From: Pseudomonas moraviensis | GTDB lineage: Bacteria; Pseudomonadota; Gammaproteobacteria; Pseudomonadales; Pseudomonadaceae | Length of the DNA: 64,000 nt | Reading direction: 5' to 3' | Assembly (NCBI RefSeq): GCF_900105805.1 | Contig: NZ_LT629788.1 | Span: forward strand, 2,604,001 to 2,668,000 | In this document: piece by piece, positions 16,158 through 24,926 of the stretch | How the letters are laid out: every line of letters begins with the position of its first letter | Numbering within the stretch: the stretch's first letter is position 1 | Notes under the pieces: generated by a model | What the model saw: only the letters and a program-made list of their open reading frames with translations | What the model was told of the DNA's origin: nothing | Database searches by the model: none | Translations under genes and position numbers: made by a program

Positions 16158-17141
16158 TTACTCGATCAATGGCACTTTCGCCGCGCGTTTGTACGGGCCG
16201 TACTCCACCGGTACCCACTGGAAATGTTTGCCCTCGGCGGTGATGTGGCCGATGCCCGGAAACGGCAGATGTGCTGCGGTCACCCAGGTCTTGCTTGCTG
16301 CCGCGGCACTGAACACGGCCTGACGACTGCTGATCGCTTGCTGACTGTTGACGTCAAAACCGATCGACACTTCCGGGTGCAAAAACTGCACCGCCAGGTT
16401 GTGCACCAGATCGCCCATGAACACGATGCTCTGCTGCTGCGAGGTGAAGCGGTACGTCGTGCTGCCCGGCGTGTGCCCGGCTTCGAGGGTGGCTTCGACC
16501 AAGCCTGGCAACGGCGACTGCCCGGGGGCGAAAGTCTTGAAGCGACCGGCTGCAACATAGGGCGCGGTGGAGTCCTGGGCAATTTTGAAAAACTCTTTGG
16601 CGCCTGCCGGGGCCTTGGCCAGCGCTGCCGGATCGAGCCAGTAGTCGGCCTCGGCCTTGGCCGCATACACGGTGGCGTTGGCGAACAGCGGTTTTTTCTC
16701 TGCATCGACCAGACCACAGACGTGATCGAGGTGCAGGTGCGTCAAGAGAATCGTGTCGACCTGCTCAGGCTTGTAGCCGGCGGCCTGCATGTTGGCCGAA
16801 AGCTGCCCGGCGGTGGCGCCGATGCACTGCCCGGCGCCGGTATCCACCAGAATCAGCTGTCTGCCGGTGTTGACCAGGAACGCATTGAACGCCGTCTGCA
16901 CCCCTGGGGTTTCAATCGAACGGCGGGCGAGGAGCGCGCGAATCTGGCTCTGGCTCATGCCCTGCAACAACTTCGGCGACAAATCGTTGTAACCGTCGAA
17001 CAGCGCGGTGACTTCGTAATCGCCCACGGCCAGCCGGAAGTAACCCGGCGCTTGAGTGCCCACCTGCGGCGCCTGCGCCATCGCGCCGGACATCGCCAGC
17101 ATGACCGCCACGGTCGTCGCTGCTTTCACCAAGACTTTCAT
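16158..17141 (-). CDS. Exported metallo-beta-lactamase-fold hydrolase
   Basis: A 327-residue protein with a signal peptide (MKVLVKAATTVAVMLAMSGAMA). HLHLDHV near residue 134 is the first zinc motif, VEATLEAGHTPGS the second His and GDLVHN the Asp ligand region. AAHLPFPGIGH gives the last His. AGGGGAA before the ATG at 17141 decides the start over a longer in-frame extension. The layout is that of the quorum-quenching lactonase/MBL hydrolase branch in the periplasm, but the substrate is not shown. It is divergent from an AraC-type gene, with a 235-base shared control region. Confidence 0.88.
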   Translation of the reverse strand: MKVLVKAATTVAVMLAMSGAMAQAPQVGTQAPGYFRLAVGDYEVTALFDGYNDLSPKLLQGMSQSQIRALLARRSIETPGVQTAFNAFLVNTGRQLILVDTGAGQCIGATAGQLSANMQAAGYKPEQVDTILLTHLHLDHVCGLVDAEKKPLFANATVYAAKAEADYWLDPAALAKAPAGAKEFFKIAQDSTAPYVAAGRFKTFAPGQSPLPGLVEATLEAGHTPGSTTYRFTSQQQSIVFMGDLVHNLAVQFLHPEVSIGFDVNSQQAISSRQAVFSAAAASKTWVTAAHLPFPGIGHITAEGKHFQWVPVEYGPYKRAAKVPLIE

Positions 17142-17376
17142 TGCATTCCCCTTGAACCGGGCCGACGGCGGCCGCGCTTTATCGACATCGTCGCGCAAAG
17201 TGCCAGGCGCTGACTTGCAAGGATGTGCTGAGTTCCAGCCCGAGCCATGAAATTAACAACGATTAACTCGTCAGGCTTACGCCCTCACCCAACAATGAAG
17301 TCCTCTGCGCAGCGTTGCTTTTTTGACCTGAGGGAATGCGCCGACCGTGCCTTCCCCACCGACACGGACCTAGGCC

Positions 17377-17808
17377 ATGGCTTATCCACAGCAAACCGTC
17401 GCCCTCGCCCCTGCCTGCGAACCGCGTAAAAACGCGACTGGCGGACTCAGTCCACAGCGCGAACGCCAGATCAAACAGTTGATTCTCGATCGCTTGGGCG
17501 AAAGCCTGGAAGTGGCTGAACTGGCCCGCGCCTGTTCGCTGTCACGCAGTCATTTCTCCCGCGCGTTCAAGTGCAGCACCGGCCTGTCGCCACAGGACTG
17601 GATTCGCGCCCAGCGTCTGGCCCGGGCCAAGCTGCTGATCCAGCACACCGACCTCAGCCTGACGCAGATCAGCCTGGAATGCGGGTTCTGCGATCAGGCA
17701 CACTTCTGCCACATGTTCACCCGCAGCGAGGGGATCAATCCGTTCGCCTGGCGCTGTCGAGTCATGGGCAAACCGAAAAACAACGCAGCGCAGCCTGCGG
17801 TGTTTTGA
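17377..17808 (+). CDS. Short AraC-family regulator (DNA-binding domain only)
   Basis: A 143-residue protein made almost wholly of the two-HTH AraC DNA-binding domain: LEVAELARACSLSRSHFSRAFKCSTGLSP, then LTQISLECGFCDQAHFCHMFTRSEGINP. It lacks the effector domain of full-length members, so it may respond to its own level or to a partner. It is divergent from the metallo-beta-lactamase-fold gene, its most likely target. Confidence 0.88.
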   Translation: MAYPQQTVALAPACEPRKNATGGLSPQRERQIKQLILDRLGESLEVAELARACSLSRSHFSRAFKCSTGLSPQDWIRAQRLARAKLLIQHTDLSLTQISLECGFCDQAHFCHMFTRSEGINPFAWRCRVMGKPKNNAAQPAVF

Positions 17809-17942
17809 CTGCTGCCGTTACGCCACCCGTTGCACTGATGCTCAAACCTGAGGATTATGCCCGGACACCCCGGATCAGACGGCCTGCGCACGCGCCAGGC
17901 ACTGGTTCGCCCTGTTCGCCGCATTACCGCAGGAGCGCGCTG

Positions 17943-20780
17943 TTGAGCTTTTCCCCGAATCAGGCCATTGCGTTTGGCCCCTATCGGATTCATCCCGGGC
18001 AACGACTGCTGATTGAAGGCCAACAGCCTTTGCGCCTGGGACGGCGGGCGATGGACATCCTCCTGATTTTGCTGGCCCACGCCGGCGAAGTGGTGAGCAA
18101 ACAGCAACTGATGGCTGGCGTCTGGCCAGACAGTGTCGTTGAAGACATCAACCTGCGCGTGCACATGGCGGCGCTGCGCAAGGCGCTGGGCGACGGGCAG
18201 AACGGGCAGCGCTACATCGTCACCGTGGCGCAGCGCGGCTACAGCTTTGTCGCACCGATTGTGCTCGACAGCATCGAACAAAAGCCTGCAATGCCCGTCG
18301 CCAGGCACAACCTGCCGCTGCGTCGCACGCGAATGATCGGCCGCCAGCCCGTGGTCGATCATTTGATTGCGCAACTGCCGCGCCGACGCTGCATCACCCT
18401 GGTCGGCCCCGGCGGCATTGGCAAGACCACCGTCGCCCTGCGTGTCGCCGAACAATTGATCGGCCAGTATCGCGACGGCATCCGCCTGGTAGATCTGGCG
18501 CCCATCGCCGATCCCGCGCTGATCGGCTCGCATCTGGCGACGCTGCTCGATCTGTCTGCGCCTGAAGGCGATGCGCAGGCTTGCCTGGTCGATGGCCTGC
18601 GTGAACGGCAGATGCTGCTGGTGATCGACAACTGCGAGCACCTGATCGATGCGGTCGCATCGCTCAGCGAGCAGATTCTGCGTGGCGCGCCCAGGGTGCA
18701 TATCCTCGCGACCAGCCGCGAGAGCCTGCGTGCCGAGGGCGAGTTCGTGCAGCGTCTGGAATCACTCGAATGCCCGTCCATGTCGACCGCGATGGAGCCG
18801 GCCCAGGCGCTGGGCTTTGCTGCGCTGCAATTGTTCGTCGAACGCGCCACGGCGGCGCGGGAAAGCTTTCAACTGAGCCACGCCGAGCTGCCGCAAGCGA
18901 TCGAGATCTGCCAGCGCCTGGACGGTATTCCGCTGGCACTGGAGCTCGCCGCCGCGCAGGTCAGCGAATTGGGCATGGATGGATTGCTCAAACAGTTGCG
19001 CGAGGGTTTGCCGCCGCTCTCAGCCAGCCACCACAGCAGCGCCGAGCGCCACCTGACCCTGCGCGCAACAATGGACTGGAGTTTCAACCTGCTCAACGTC
19101 TGTGAGCAAACCTGTCTGCGCCGTCTGGGCATTTTCCGCGGCAGCTTCACTCTCGCCTCGGCGGCGGCAGTGGTCATCGGCCAACAGATCGATCCCGGCG
19201 CAGTATTCAACGCAATCACGCAATTGGTGGCCAAATCCCTGCTTAGCGTCGAAGTGGGCGACGAAGATGTTTTCTACCGCTTGCTCGACACCACCCGCCA
19301 CTATGCACTGGAAAAACTCGAACAGGCCGATGAGCTCAGTGCAACCCGCCGACGCCACGCCGAGCGTTGCCTGACCTTGATGCAGCAGGCACAAGCGGAT
19401 TGGGACAACACCCCGACCGTGCTGTGGCTGGAGCGCTATGCCCGGGGTCTGGAAGATTTGCGTGCGGCGCTGGACTGGAGCCTCAATGGGCCGGGACCGG
19501 ATGAGCTGGGCGTTCAACTGGCAGCCGCTTCGGCGCCGTTGTGGCAGGAACTGTCGCTGCTGCGCGATTACAGCCGCTATGTGCGCCGCGCACTGAGCCT
19601 GCTTGAGGAAACGACCGCGCCCTGCCCTCGCCTGCAAATCGCCTTGAAACTGGCGCTCGGCAGTGCCAGCTATCACACCTGGGGCGGTACGCCACAAACC
19701 ATCCAGGCCTTCATCGATGCCTGCCAATTGGCCGAAGAACAGGGCGATCTGGCTGGTCAGTTGCGTGCGATATCGGGGCACATGGCGGTCAATCTGAGTT
19801 GCGGGCATTACCGCATGGCGTTGGCCCAGAGTGAGCAATTCGACCGCATCGGCGTGCACGGCGAGCCACTGCTCTCGCTGAGCACACATCGCTTGCGCGT
19901 GCTGGCCCTGCATTATGCCGGCGACCAACCGCAGGCGCGCGCGCATGCCGAGCAAGTGCTGCAACGCATGGCCCACAGCGGCCATCTCAATCGTTTCACT
20001 CATGGTTTTGGCGTGCAATACGACCAGAGCGTAGCCTCGTTGACGGTGCTGGCACGGGTGCTGTGGCTGCAAGGTCTGCCCGAACAGGCATGGCGCGCCG
20101 CAAGGCAGGCGCTGGACATCGCCGTGCAGATCAACCACGGCACCTCGATCTGCTACACCCTGGCACTGGCCAGTTGCCTGATCGCTCATTACAACGGCGA
20201 CCGCGAAAGCGCCCGCGCGCTGCTGCAGCTGCTGCTGGAGCAGTCGCAGAAACATTCGGTGTTGCTGTTCAATAATTGGGGCCGGCATTACGCGCAGGTC
20301 ATTGATCCTGACAATGCCGCGCCCGTGTCAGCGCAAAGCAGCGGGCTGATCCGGGAGGTGATGGTTACGCTGGATGAACGTTTCGTGGATGACGCATTGG
20401 TTGAGCGAGCGCGCAATGGCGATGCGGGTTGGAGTGCGGCAGAGATATTGCGCGCGCGCGCGGCGGCATTGTTGATGGGCTCAGAGAAGCCCCTTCGCGA
20501 GCGGGCTCGCGAATCGGCCCTCTCTCTCACCGCTGAAACCCAAGAAGCCGAACAAACCCTGCAACATGCCTTGACCATCGCCAGAAGCCAAGGCGCGCTG
20601 GCCTGGGAACTGCGCAGCGCCACGGACCTCGCAGAGTTATGGCACCGCCAGTCGCGCTACCGCGATGCCCTGGATCTGCTTAACCCGATCTACCAGCGCT
20701 TCACCGAAGGCTACGCCACTCCGGACTTGTGCAAAGTACGCCGGCTACTCGACCGCCTGCGCGACCAGTGCCCGGCCTGA
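17943..20780 (+). CDS. Winged-helix / STAND-ATPase regulator with C-terminal helical repeats
   Basis: The start is a TTG at 17943 with AGGAG eight bases upstream, giving 945 residues. Residues 8-105 are an OmpR-type winged helix (GRRAMDILLILLAHAGEVVSKQQLM ... VEDINLRVHMAALRKAL). An ATPase of the STAND/NB-ARC type follows, with Walker A VGPGGIGKTT near 153-162 and LLVIDNCEHL as Walker B near 223. The remaining half is alpha-helical, TPR-like, and ends YRDALDLLNPIYQRF. Such proteins couple an unknown signal to transcription. A REP palindrome lies within the coding sequence near residue 852. Its last 36 bases overlap the end of the convergent paralogue. Confidence 0.85.
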   Translation: MSFSPNQAIAFGPYRIHPGQRLLIEGQQPLRLGRRAMDILLILLAHAGEVVSKQQLMAGVWPDSVVEDINLRVHMAALRKALGDGQNGQRYIVTVAQRGYSFVAPIVLDSIEQKPAMPVARHNLPLRRTRMIGRQPVVDHLIAQLPRRRCITLVGPGGIGKTTVALRVAEQLIGQYRDGIRLVDLAPIADPALIGSHLATLLDLSAPEGDAQACLVDGLRERQMLLVIDNCEHLIDAVASLSEQILRGAPRVHILATSRESLRAEGEFVQRLESLECPSMSTAMEPAQALGFAALQLFVERATAARESFQLSHAELPQAIEICQRLDGIPLALELAAAQVSELGMDGLLKQLREGLPPLSASHHSSAERHLTLRATMDWSFNLLNVCEQTCLRRLGIFRGSFTLASAAAVVIGQQIDPGAVFNAITQLVAKSLLSVEVGDEDVFYRLLDTTRHYALEKLEQADELSATRRRHAERCLTLMQQAQADWDNTPTVLWLERYARGLEDLRAALDWSLNGPGPDELGVQLAAASAPLWQELSLLRDYSRYVRRALSLLEETTAPCPRLQIALKLALGSASYHTWGGTPQTIQAFIDACQLAEEQGDLAGQLRAISGHMAVNLSCGHYRMALAQSEQFDRIGVHGEPLLSLSTHRLRVLALHYAGDQPQARAHAEQVLQRMAHSGHLNRFTHGFGVQYDQSVASLTVLARVLWLQGLPEQAWRAARQALDIAVQINHGTSICYTLALASCLIAHYNGDRESARALLQLLLEQSQKHSVLLFNNWGRHYAQVIDPDNAAPVSAQSSGLIREVMVTLDERFVDDALVERARNGDAGWSAAEILRARAAALLMGSEKPLRERARESALSLTAETQEAEQTLQHALTIARSQGALAWELRSATDLAELWHRQSRYRDALDLLNPIYQRFTEGYATPDLCKVRRLLDRLRDQCPA
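20494..20513. repeat. REP-like perfect palindrome inside a coding sequence
   Basis: TTCGCGAGC-GG-GCTCGCGAA is the same palindrome core as the intergenic REP elements of this window, but here it is read in frame as part of PLRERARE in the STAND regulator. The nearby run of GCGCGCGCGCGC (about 20448-20460) adds to the local low complexity. Confidence 0.8.
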
Positions 20781-22226
20781 CGCATTGCGCGTTCGGCTGA
20801 GATAGCGCGCATGGCGATGGTCCAGTTCGAGCTTGTCGTCGCTGCGCTCGAATTGATCACGAGCATAGCGACGCACGGTGTTGAGCATCCAATAGCGGAC
20901 CGTTGCATGGATCGGTTGCTGGATCAGCAACGATTTGCGTGCCAACCCTTCGATTATCGCGCTCAGCCTGGAACCGGCCAGATCCACGCTGCTGATCACG
21001 CTCAGTGCGGCCTCCAGAGTAAAGCCCGTGCTGAACACCGACAGACGCAGCAGCACTTGCTGCTCCATTTCTGTCAGGCATTGATAGCTCCAATCGATAG
21101 CAGCAGCCATCGACTGATGGCGCGGTTCCGCGGTGCGCCGGCCTTGGCCAAGCAACTGCAGACCGTTTTCAACCTGGGCCTGTAAGCCGATCAAGCCCAA
21201 CGCATCGATCTGCGCCGCCGCAAGTTCGATCGCCAGCGGCAGACCGTCCAGTTGACGGCAGATCTCGCGCACGCCTGGCAAATCCTGTACACGCAGACTG
21301 AAGCCATGCTGCCGCGCCCGCGCGCGATTGACGAACAACTGCACCGCCGGATAGCCCATGGCTTCTTCGACGGTGTTCAATGCCGAGCGCTTGGGAATCG
21401 CCAACAGCGGGACGTAATGCACGGTCTCCTGAGCGACGTGCAAGGCTTCGCGGGCGCTGACCAGAATCGACAGGCGGGGCGCAGCATGCAACAGGGTTTC
21501 TACCAGAGCCGCGCAGCTGTCGCGCTGGTGGTCGCAGTTATCCAGTATCAACAAGGCGTGCCGGCCGGTCAGGGTGAAAAAGTCCGTGTTCAGGGTGCGC
21601 AACAGGTGCTCGAGCAATGGAATGTCATCTTCGACGCTGGCAAGGTCGACCCACCAGGCGCCGTCGCGAAAGTATTGCAGCAGCAATTCCGCCACGCGCA
21701 ATGCCACAGTGGTTTTGCCCACTCCCGGCGCACCGGTAATTGTCATCAATCGGCACACCGGCATTTGTCGAACCAGACTACCGACCAAGGCATCGCGCCC
21801 GCTGACTGGCGTCAGTCGTGCCGGAAGATTGTGCACAGGCGTGAGCGCGGCGACGGGCGTGGGCAGCGCATCACCTGTGTGCCGCTGCACCGGGGCGACA
21901 AAACTGTAGCCGCATTGCGCCACGTGAATGATGTAACGCTGCCCGTTGGTGCCGTCGCGCAGTGCGCGCCGCAACGCCGCGATGTGCACCCGAAGATTGA
22001 TCTCTTCGACGATCGACGTCGGCCACACTTGAGCAATCAATTGCTCTTTGCTGACCACCTCGCCCGCGTTATCGAGCAGCACCTGCAGAATGTCCATGGC
22101 GCGCCCGCCCATGCGCAGCGGCTGCTCTCCTTCAAGGACCAGACGCTGGCGCACATGAAAGGCGTAGGGGCCAAAACGCAGCACCGAACCGTGGTTTGTG
22201 TCGTTGTGATTATTCATGCCAGACAT
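20745..22226 (-). CDS. Winged-helix / STAND-ATPase regulator, short paralogue
   Basis: A 493-residue protein. The start at 22226 has AAGGG about eight bases upstream. The N-terminal winged helix (GGRAMDILQVLLDNAGEVVSKEQLI ... EEINLRVHIAALRRAL) is strongly like that of the 945-residue neighbour. The ATPase has Walker A TGAPGVGKTT and Walker B LLILDNCDHQ. The protein stops soon after the ATPase helical region (VRRYARDQFERSD) and has no long repeat tail, so it lacks the usual sensor half. It converges on its paralogue and overlaps it by 36 bases. A local inverted duplication followed by loss of the tail is a likely history. Confidence 0.85.
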   Translation of the reverse strand: MSGMNNHNDTNHGSVLRFGPYAFHVRQRLVLEGEQPLRMGGRAMDILQVLLDNAGEVVSKEQLIAQVWPTSIVEEINLRVHIAALRRALRDGTNGQRYIIHVAQCGYSFVAPVQRHTGDALPTPVAALTPVHNLPARLTPVSGRDALVGSLVRQMPVCRLMTITGAPGVGKTTVALRVAELLLQYFRDGAWWVDLASVEDDIPLLEHLLRTLNTDFFTLTGRHALLILDNCDHQRDSCAALVETLLHAAPRLSILVSAREALHVAQETVHYVPLLAIPKRSALNTVEEAMGYPAVQLFVNRARARQHGFSLRVQDLPGVREICRQLDGLPLAIELAAAQIDALGLIGLQAQVENGLQLLGQGRRTAEPRHQSMAAAIDWSYQCLTEMEQQVLLRLSVFSTGFTLEAALSVISSVDLAGSRLSAIIEGLARKSLLIQQPIHATVRYWMLNTVRRYARDQFERSDDKLELDHRHARYLSRTRNASGRALVAQAVE

Positions 22227-22307
22227 CTTGGCACCCTTGCGTGACGATACAACCGCCACAGCCGACACAGTACGGACATCCGGCTGCGCCAGACGGACAG
22301 AACCGCT

Positions 22308-23267
22308 CTAGCTGAACTGTTCCCGGTATTGTGACGGTGTAAGACCGAGCTTTTCGGCGAACAGCGAGCGCATGTGCCGGACACTGCCGAAGCCACTTTT
22401 ATAGGCAATGGTTTTGAGGGGCAGATCGCTGGTCTCCAACAGGTTTCGCGCGCAGTCAATGCGGGCGTTCTGCAGGAATTCCATCGGCGTCATGTTGACG
22501 TCACGAGTAAACAGACGCGCGAAGTGGCGTGCGCTCATGTTCGCCAAACCGGCCATGCGCTCGACGGTGAAAGCTTCTTCCAGGTGTTCAAGCACGTAAT
22601 TCTGCGCGCGGGTGATGGGCGTCTCTTGCGGAGAGACTGCCGCCATCAAAGGGCTGAACTGCGCTTGTCCGCCTTGGCGCTTCATGACCACCAACAAGAC
22701 CTTGGCCACGTCCTGGGCGATTTTCTTGCCGTGATCCCGGGCAACCACCGCCAGTGCCAGGTCGATGCCGGCGGTAACGCCTCCCGAAGTGATGAGGTTA
22801 CGATCCTCGACGTAGATCTGATCGGTGGTCACCGTGGTTTTCGGAAAGGCCTTGATCAGCCGCTCGGTGTAATTCCAGTGCGTGGTGACGCGATAACCGT
22901 CCAGCAGACAGGCATGACCGAGGATGAATGCGCCAGTGCAAATCGAACCATAGCGTTCGGCGCGCGGCACGGCGTTTTTCAACCAGGTGAACAGCTCCGG
23001 AAATCTCTGGTTGTAAGCGCCGGGTCCGCCGGGCACCAATAGCAGGTCATAGCGCTCGGCGGCTTGGTCGATGTGCAAATCAGCCTGAACCTGCACGCCA
23101 TTGGACGCCCTCAGCAACCCGCGCTCCGTGCCTAACGTCGTCAGTTGATAATGCAAATCCGGTTTCAAATAACGGTTGGCGACGGAAAACACTTCCAGCG
23201 GCCCGGCCATGTCGAGCATCAGAAAGTCAGGAAACAGCACCATTGCCACGGTTTTCATGGGAGGCAT
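22308..23267 (-). CDS. GlxA-type AraC-family regulator with DJ-1/PfpI-like domain
   Basis: About 319 residues from ATG at 23267 (MPPMKTVAMVLFPDF); no strong ribosome site is seen, and 23258 is an alternative. Residues 5-170 form a DJ-1/PfpI-like domain (LLLVPGGPGAYNQ, then SICTGAFILGHACLLDG with Cys at the elbow). The C-terminal 100 residues are two HTHs (VERMAGLANMSARHFARLF and LKTIAYKSGFGSVRHMRSLF). It is divergent from the pirin gene. Members often control amine or nitrogen metabolism. The target here may be pirin, by position only. Confidence 0.87.
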   Translation of the reverse strand: MPPMKTVAMVLFPDFLMLDMAGPLEVFSVANRYLKPDLHYQLTTLGTERGLLRASNGVQVQADLHIDQAAERYDLLLVPGGPGAYNQRFPELFTWLKNAVPRAERYGSICTGAFILGHACLLDGYRVTTHWNYTERLIKAFPKTTVTTDQIYVEDRNLITSGGVTAGIDLALAVVARDHGKKIAQDVAKVLLVVMKRQGGQAQFSPLMAAVSPQETPITRAQNYVLEHLEEAFTVERMAGLANMSARHFARLFTRDVNMTPMEFLQNARIDCARNLLETSDLPLKTIAYKSGFGSVRHMRSLFAEKLGLTPSQYREQFS

Positions 23268-23477
23268 CACACATTTCAGGGGTAAATACGCACGCTGCAA
23301 CCCGGGCATTATGGCCAACTCAGGCGTAATCAGCGCACACGAATGGGTGAACCATAACGCAAAACTGTCAACCTGAGCCGGACAGTCTTTCAATTTCCAT
23401 CTACTTATTGCCTTGTCCGGTAACCAGTAACCTTCTCCTCACTCGGACGAATTCACGTCCCGCCAGGAGATTTCATC

Positions 23478-24200
23478 ATGCTGACTCTTCGCAAAGCCTC
23501 CGATCGCGGCCTCGCCAATCACGGCTGGTTGAAGTCGTTTCACACCTTCTCTTTCGCCAGTTACCGCAACCCGCGTGAACAAGGGTTTTCCGACCTGCTG
23601 GTGATCAACGATGACCGGGTCGCCGCCGGCAAAGGTTTTGGCCAGCATCCGCACCGCGACATGGAAATCTTTTCCTATGTGCTCGAAGGCGCGCTGGAAC
23701 ACAAGGACACCCTCGGTACTGGCTCGGTGATCCGCCCCGGCGATGTGCAATTGATGAGTGCTGGCAGTGGCGTGGCGCACAGTGAGTTCAACCACTCAGC
23801 CGCCAAGCCCGTACACTTTTTGCAAATATGGATCGTGCCGGATGTCAGTGGCGCCAAACCGCGCTATCAGCAGGAGCACTTCAGCGCGGAGAAAAAACGC
23901 GGTCGCCTGCAACTGATCATCTCGCCGGACGGTAACAACGGCTCTCTGAAGGTCCGCCAGGATGCGCGGGTCTATGCCGGGTTATTCGACGGCAAGGAAA
24001 GTGCCACGCTGAAATTGCCCGCCAATCGTTACGCCTACGTGCACGTTGCGCGCGGCAGCGTCGAACTCAACGGCCAGTCCCTGCAGGAAGGCGACGGTGT
24101 GCGGGTTCGTGAAGAACAGCTGCTTACGTTGAGCAACGGTGTCGATGCCGAAGTGCTGGTGTTCGACCTGCGCCCACAGGAGTTGCCTGAAATGCCATGA
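23478..24200 (+). CDS. Pirin-family cupin protein
   Basis: A 240-residue bicupin. GQHPHRDMEIFSYVLEGALEHKD holds the His and Glu metal ligands, and GSGVAHSEFN continues the first cupin. LRKASDRG...HTFSFASY is the family N-terminus. AGGAG stands before the ATG. Bacterial pirins bind metal and some have quercetin-dioxygenase activity or regulate pyruvate dehydrogenase; this one is not assigned. Divergent from the GlxA-type regulator, and followed by a clear terminator. Confidence 0.92.
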   Translation: MLTLRKASDRGLANHGWLKSFHTFSFASYRNPREQGFSDLLVINDDRVAAGKGFGQHPHRDMEIFSYVLEGALEHKDTLGTGSVIRPGDVQLMSAGSGVAHSEFNHSAAKPVHFLQIWIVPDVSGAKPRYQQEHFSAEKKRGRLQLIISPDGNNGSLKVRQDARVYAGLFDGKESATLKLPANRYAYVHVARGSVELNGQSLQEGDGVRVREEQLLTLSNGVDAEVLVFDLRPQELPEMP

Positions 24201-24215
24201 TTTGGCGCGATGCAG

Positions 24216-24242
24216 AACGGCCTTCCAATGAAGGCCGTTTTT
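24216..24242 (+). terminator. Rho-independent terminator after the pirin gene
   Basis: AACGGCCTT (24216-24224) pairs with AAGGCCGTT (24231-24239), followed by a run of T. It ends 16-42 bases after the pirin stop and touches the end of the convergent small gene. Confidence 0.85.
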
Positions 24243-24679
24243 CATTGCGGCGGCACCGTTGTGGGTCGTGCGACTGGTTGGGGGACGGACACCTCCTTGC
24301 CAATCTGAATCGCCGCCAGCGTGGTTTGTATTGTGGTCAACACCGCCGCCTGATTGGCGAAATGCGCGCCTACCAGCAACGAAGCCACGCCGAGGAAATG
24401 CACGGTGGTGGCAGCCCAATAGTTGGCCTTTACCGTTGATGCCTGCCTGATCGCTTCCCGCGATTCGTCGGCAATTTTCTGCACGCCCATCCACATCAGG
24501 TCATAACGCTTGTCCCGTTCCTGTAGGGCCCTGTCCCGTTCAAGATAGACCTTGTTCTGCTCTGCCTGAGCAGCGAGGAACCCGCGAATGTCGGCGCGCA
24601 TTTCTGCTACGCGACCGTCCATTCTCGTCTCGATGGTTTCTATCCTGGCATCGAATTCTTCGCGGCTTAAGGTGCTCAT
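24242..24679 (-). CDS. Hypothetical protein with coiled coil and one membrane helix
   Basis: About 145 residues from ATG at 24679 (MSTLSREEF). A longer in-frame start exists but has no better ribosome site. Residues 10-70 are charged and heptad-like (ARIETIETRMDGRVAEMRADI), then a hydrophobic segment follows (NYWAATTVHFLGVASLLVGAHFA), and the C-terminus is Pro-rich. The layout recalls small membrane-anchored coiled-coil proteins. No family is recognised. Confidence 0.6.
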   Translation of the reverse strand: MSTLSREEFDARIETIETRMDGRVAEMRADIRGFLAAQAEQNKVYLERDRALQERDKRYDLMWMGVQKIADESREAIRQASTVKANYWAATTVHFLGVASLLVGAHFANQAAVLTTIQTTLAAIQIGKEVSVPQPVARPTTVPPQ

Positions 24680-24791
24680 GATTTGCCTATCCCGACCTGC
24701 GTCCGATTTGTCCCCTGCATATTGATTCACTTCCCTGATTTTCAATTCGACACCTTTGTGTGGCTACCGAGGCCTTCCCTGGCGCTTCGTT

Positions 24792-24818
24792 TCGATGCAG
24801 GCCTGAGGTCTGCATCGA
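24792..24818 (-). terminator. Hairpin downstream of the LysR gene
   Basis: TCGATGCAG (24792-24800) and CTGCATCGA (24810-24818) form a 9-bp stem. It lies between the LysR stop at 24927 and the next minus-strand gene. No T run follows, so termination is possible but unproven. Confidence 0.4.
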
Positions 24819-24926
24819 ACTGCAGTCACAATAGAATTCGTCACTGGCGACGACAAGCCGGCCCATTCTGCCTCGGACGTAGGCTGTTTCGTCAGACGTT
24901 GTGGCCTCGGCAAAACCCTGAATCCA

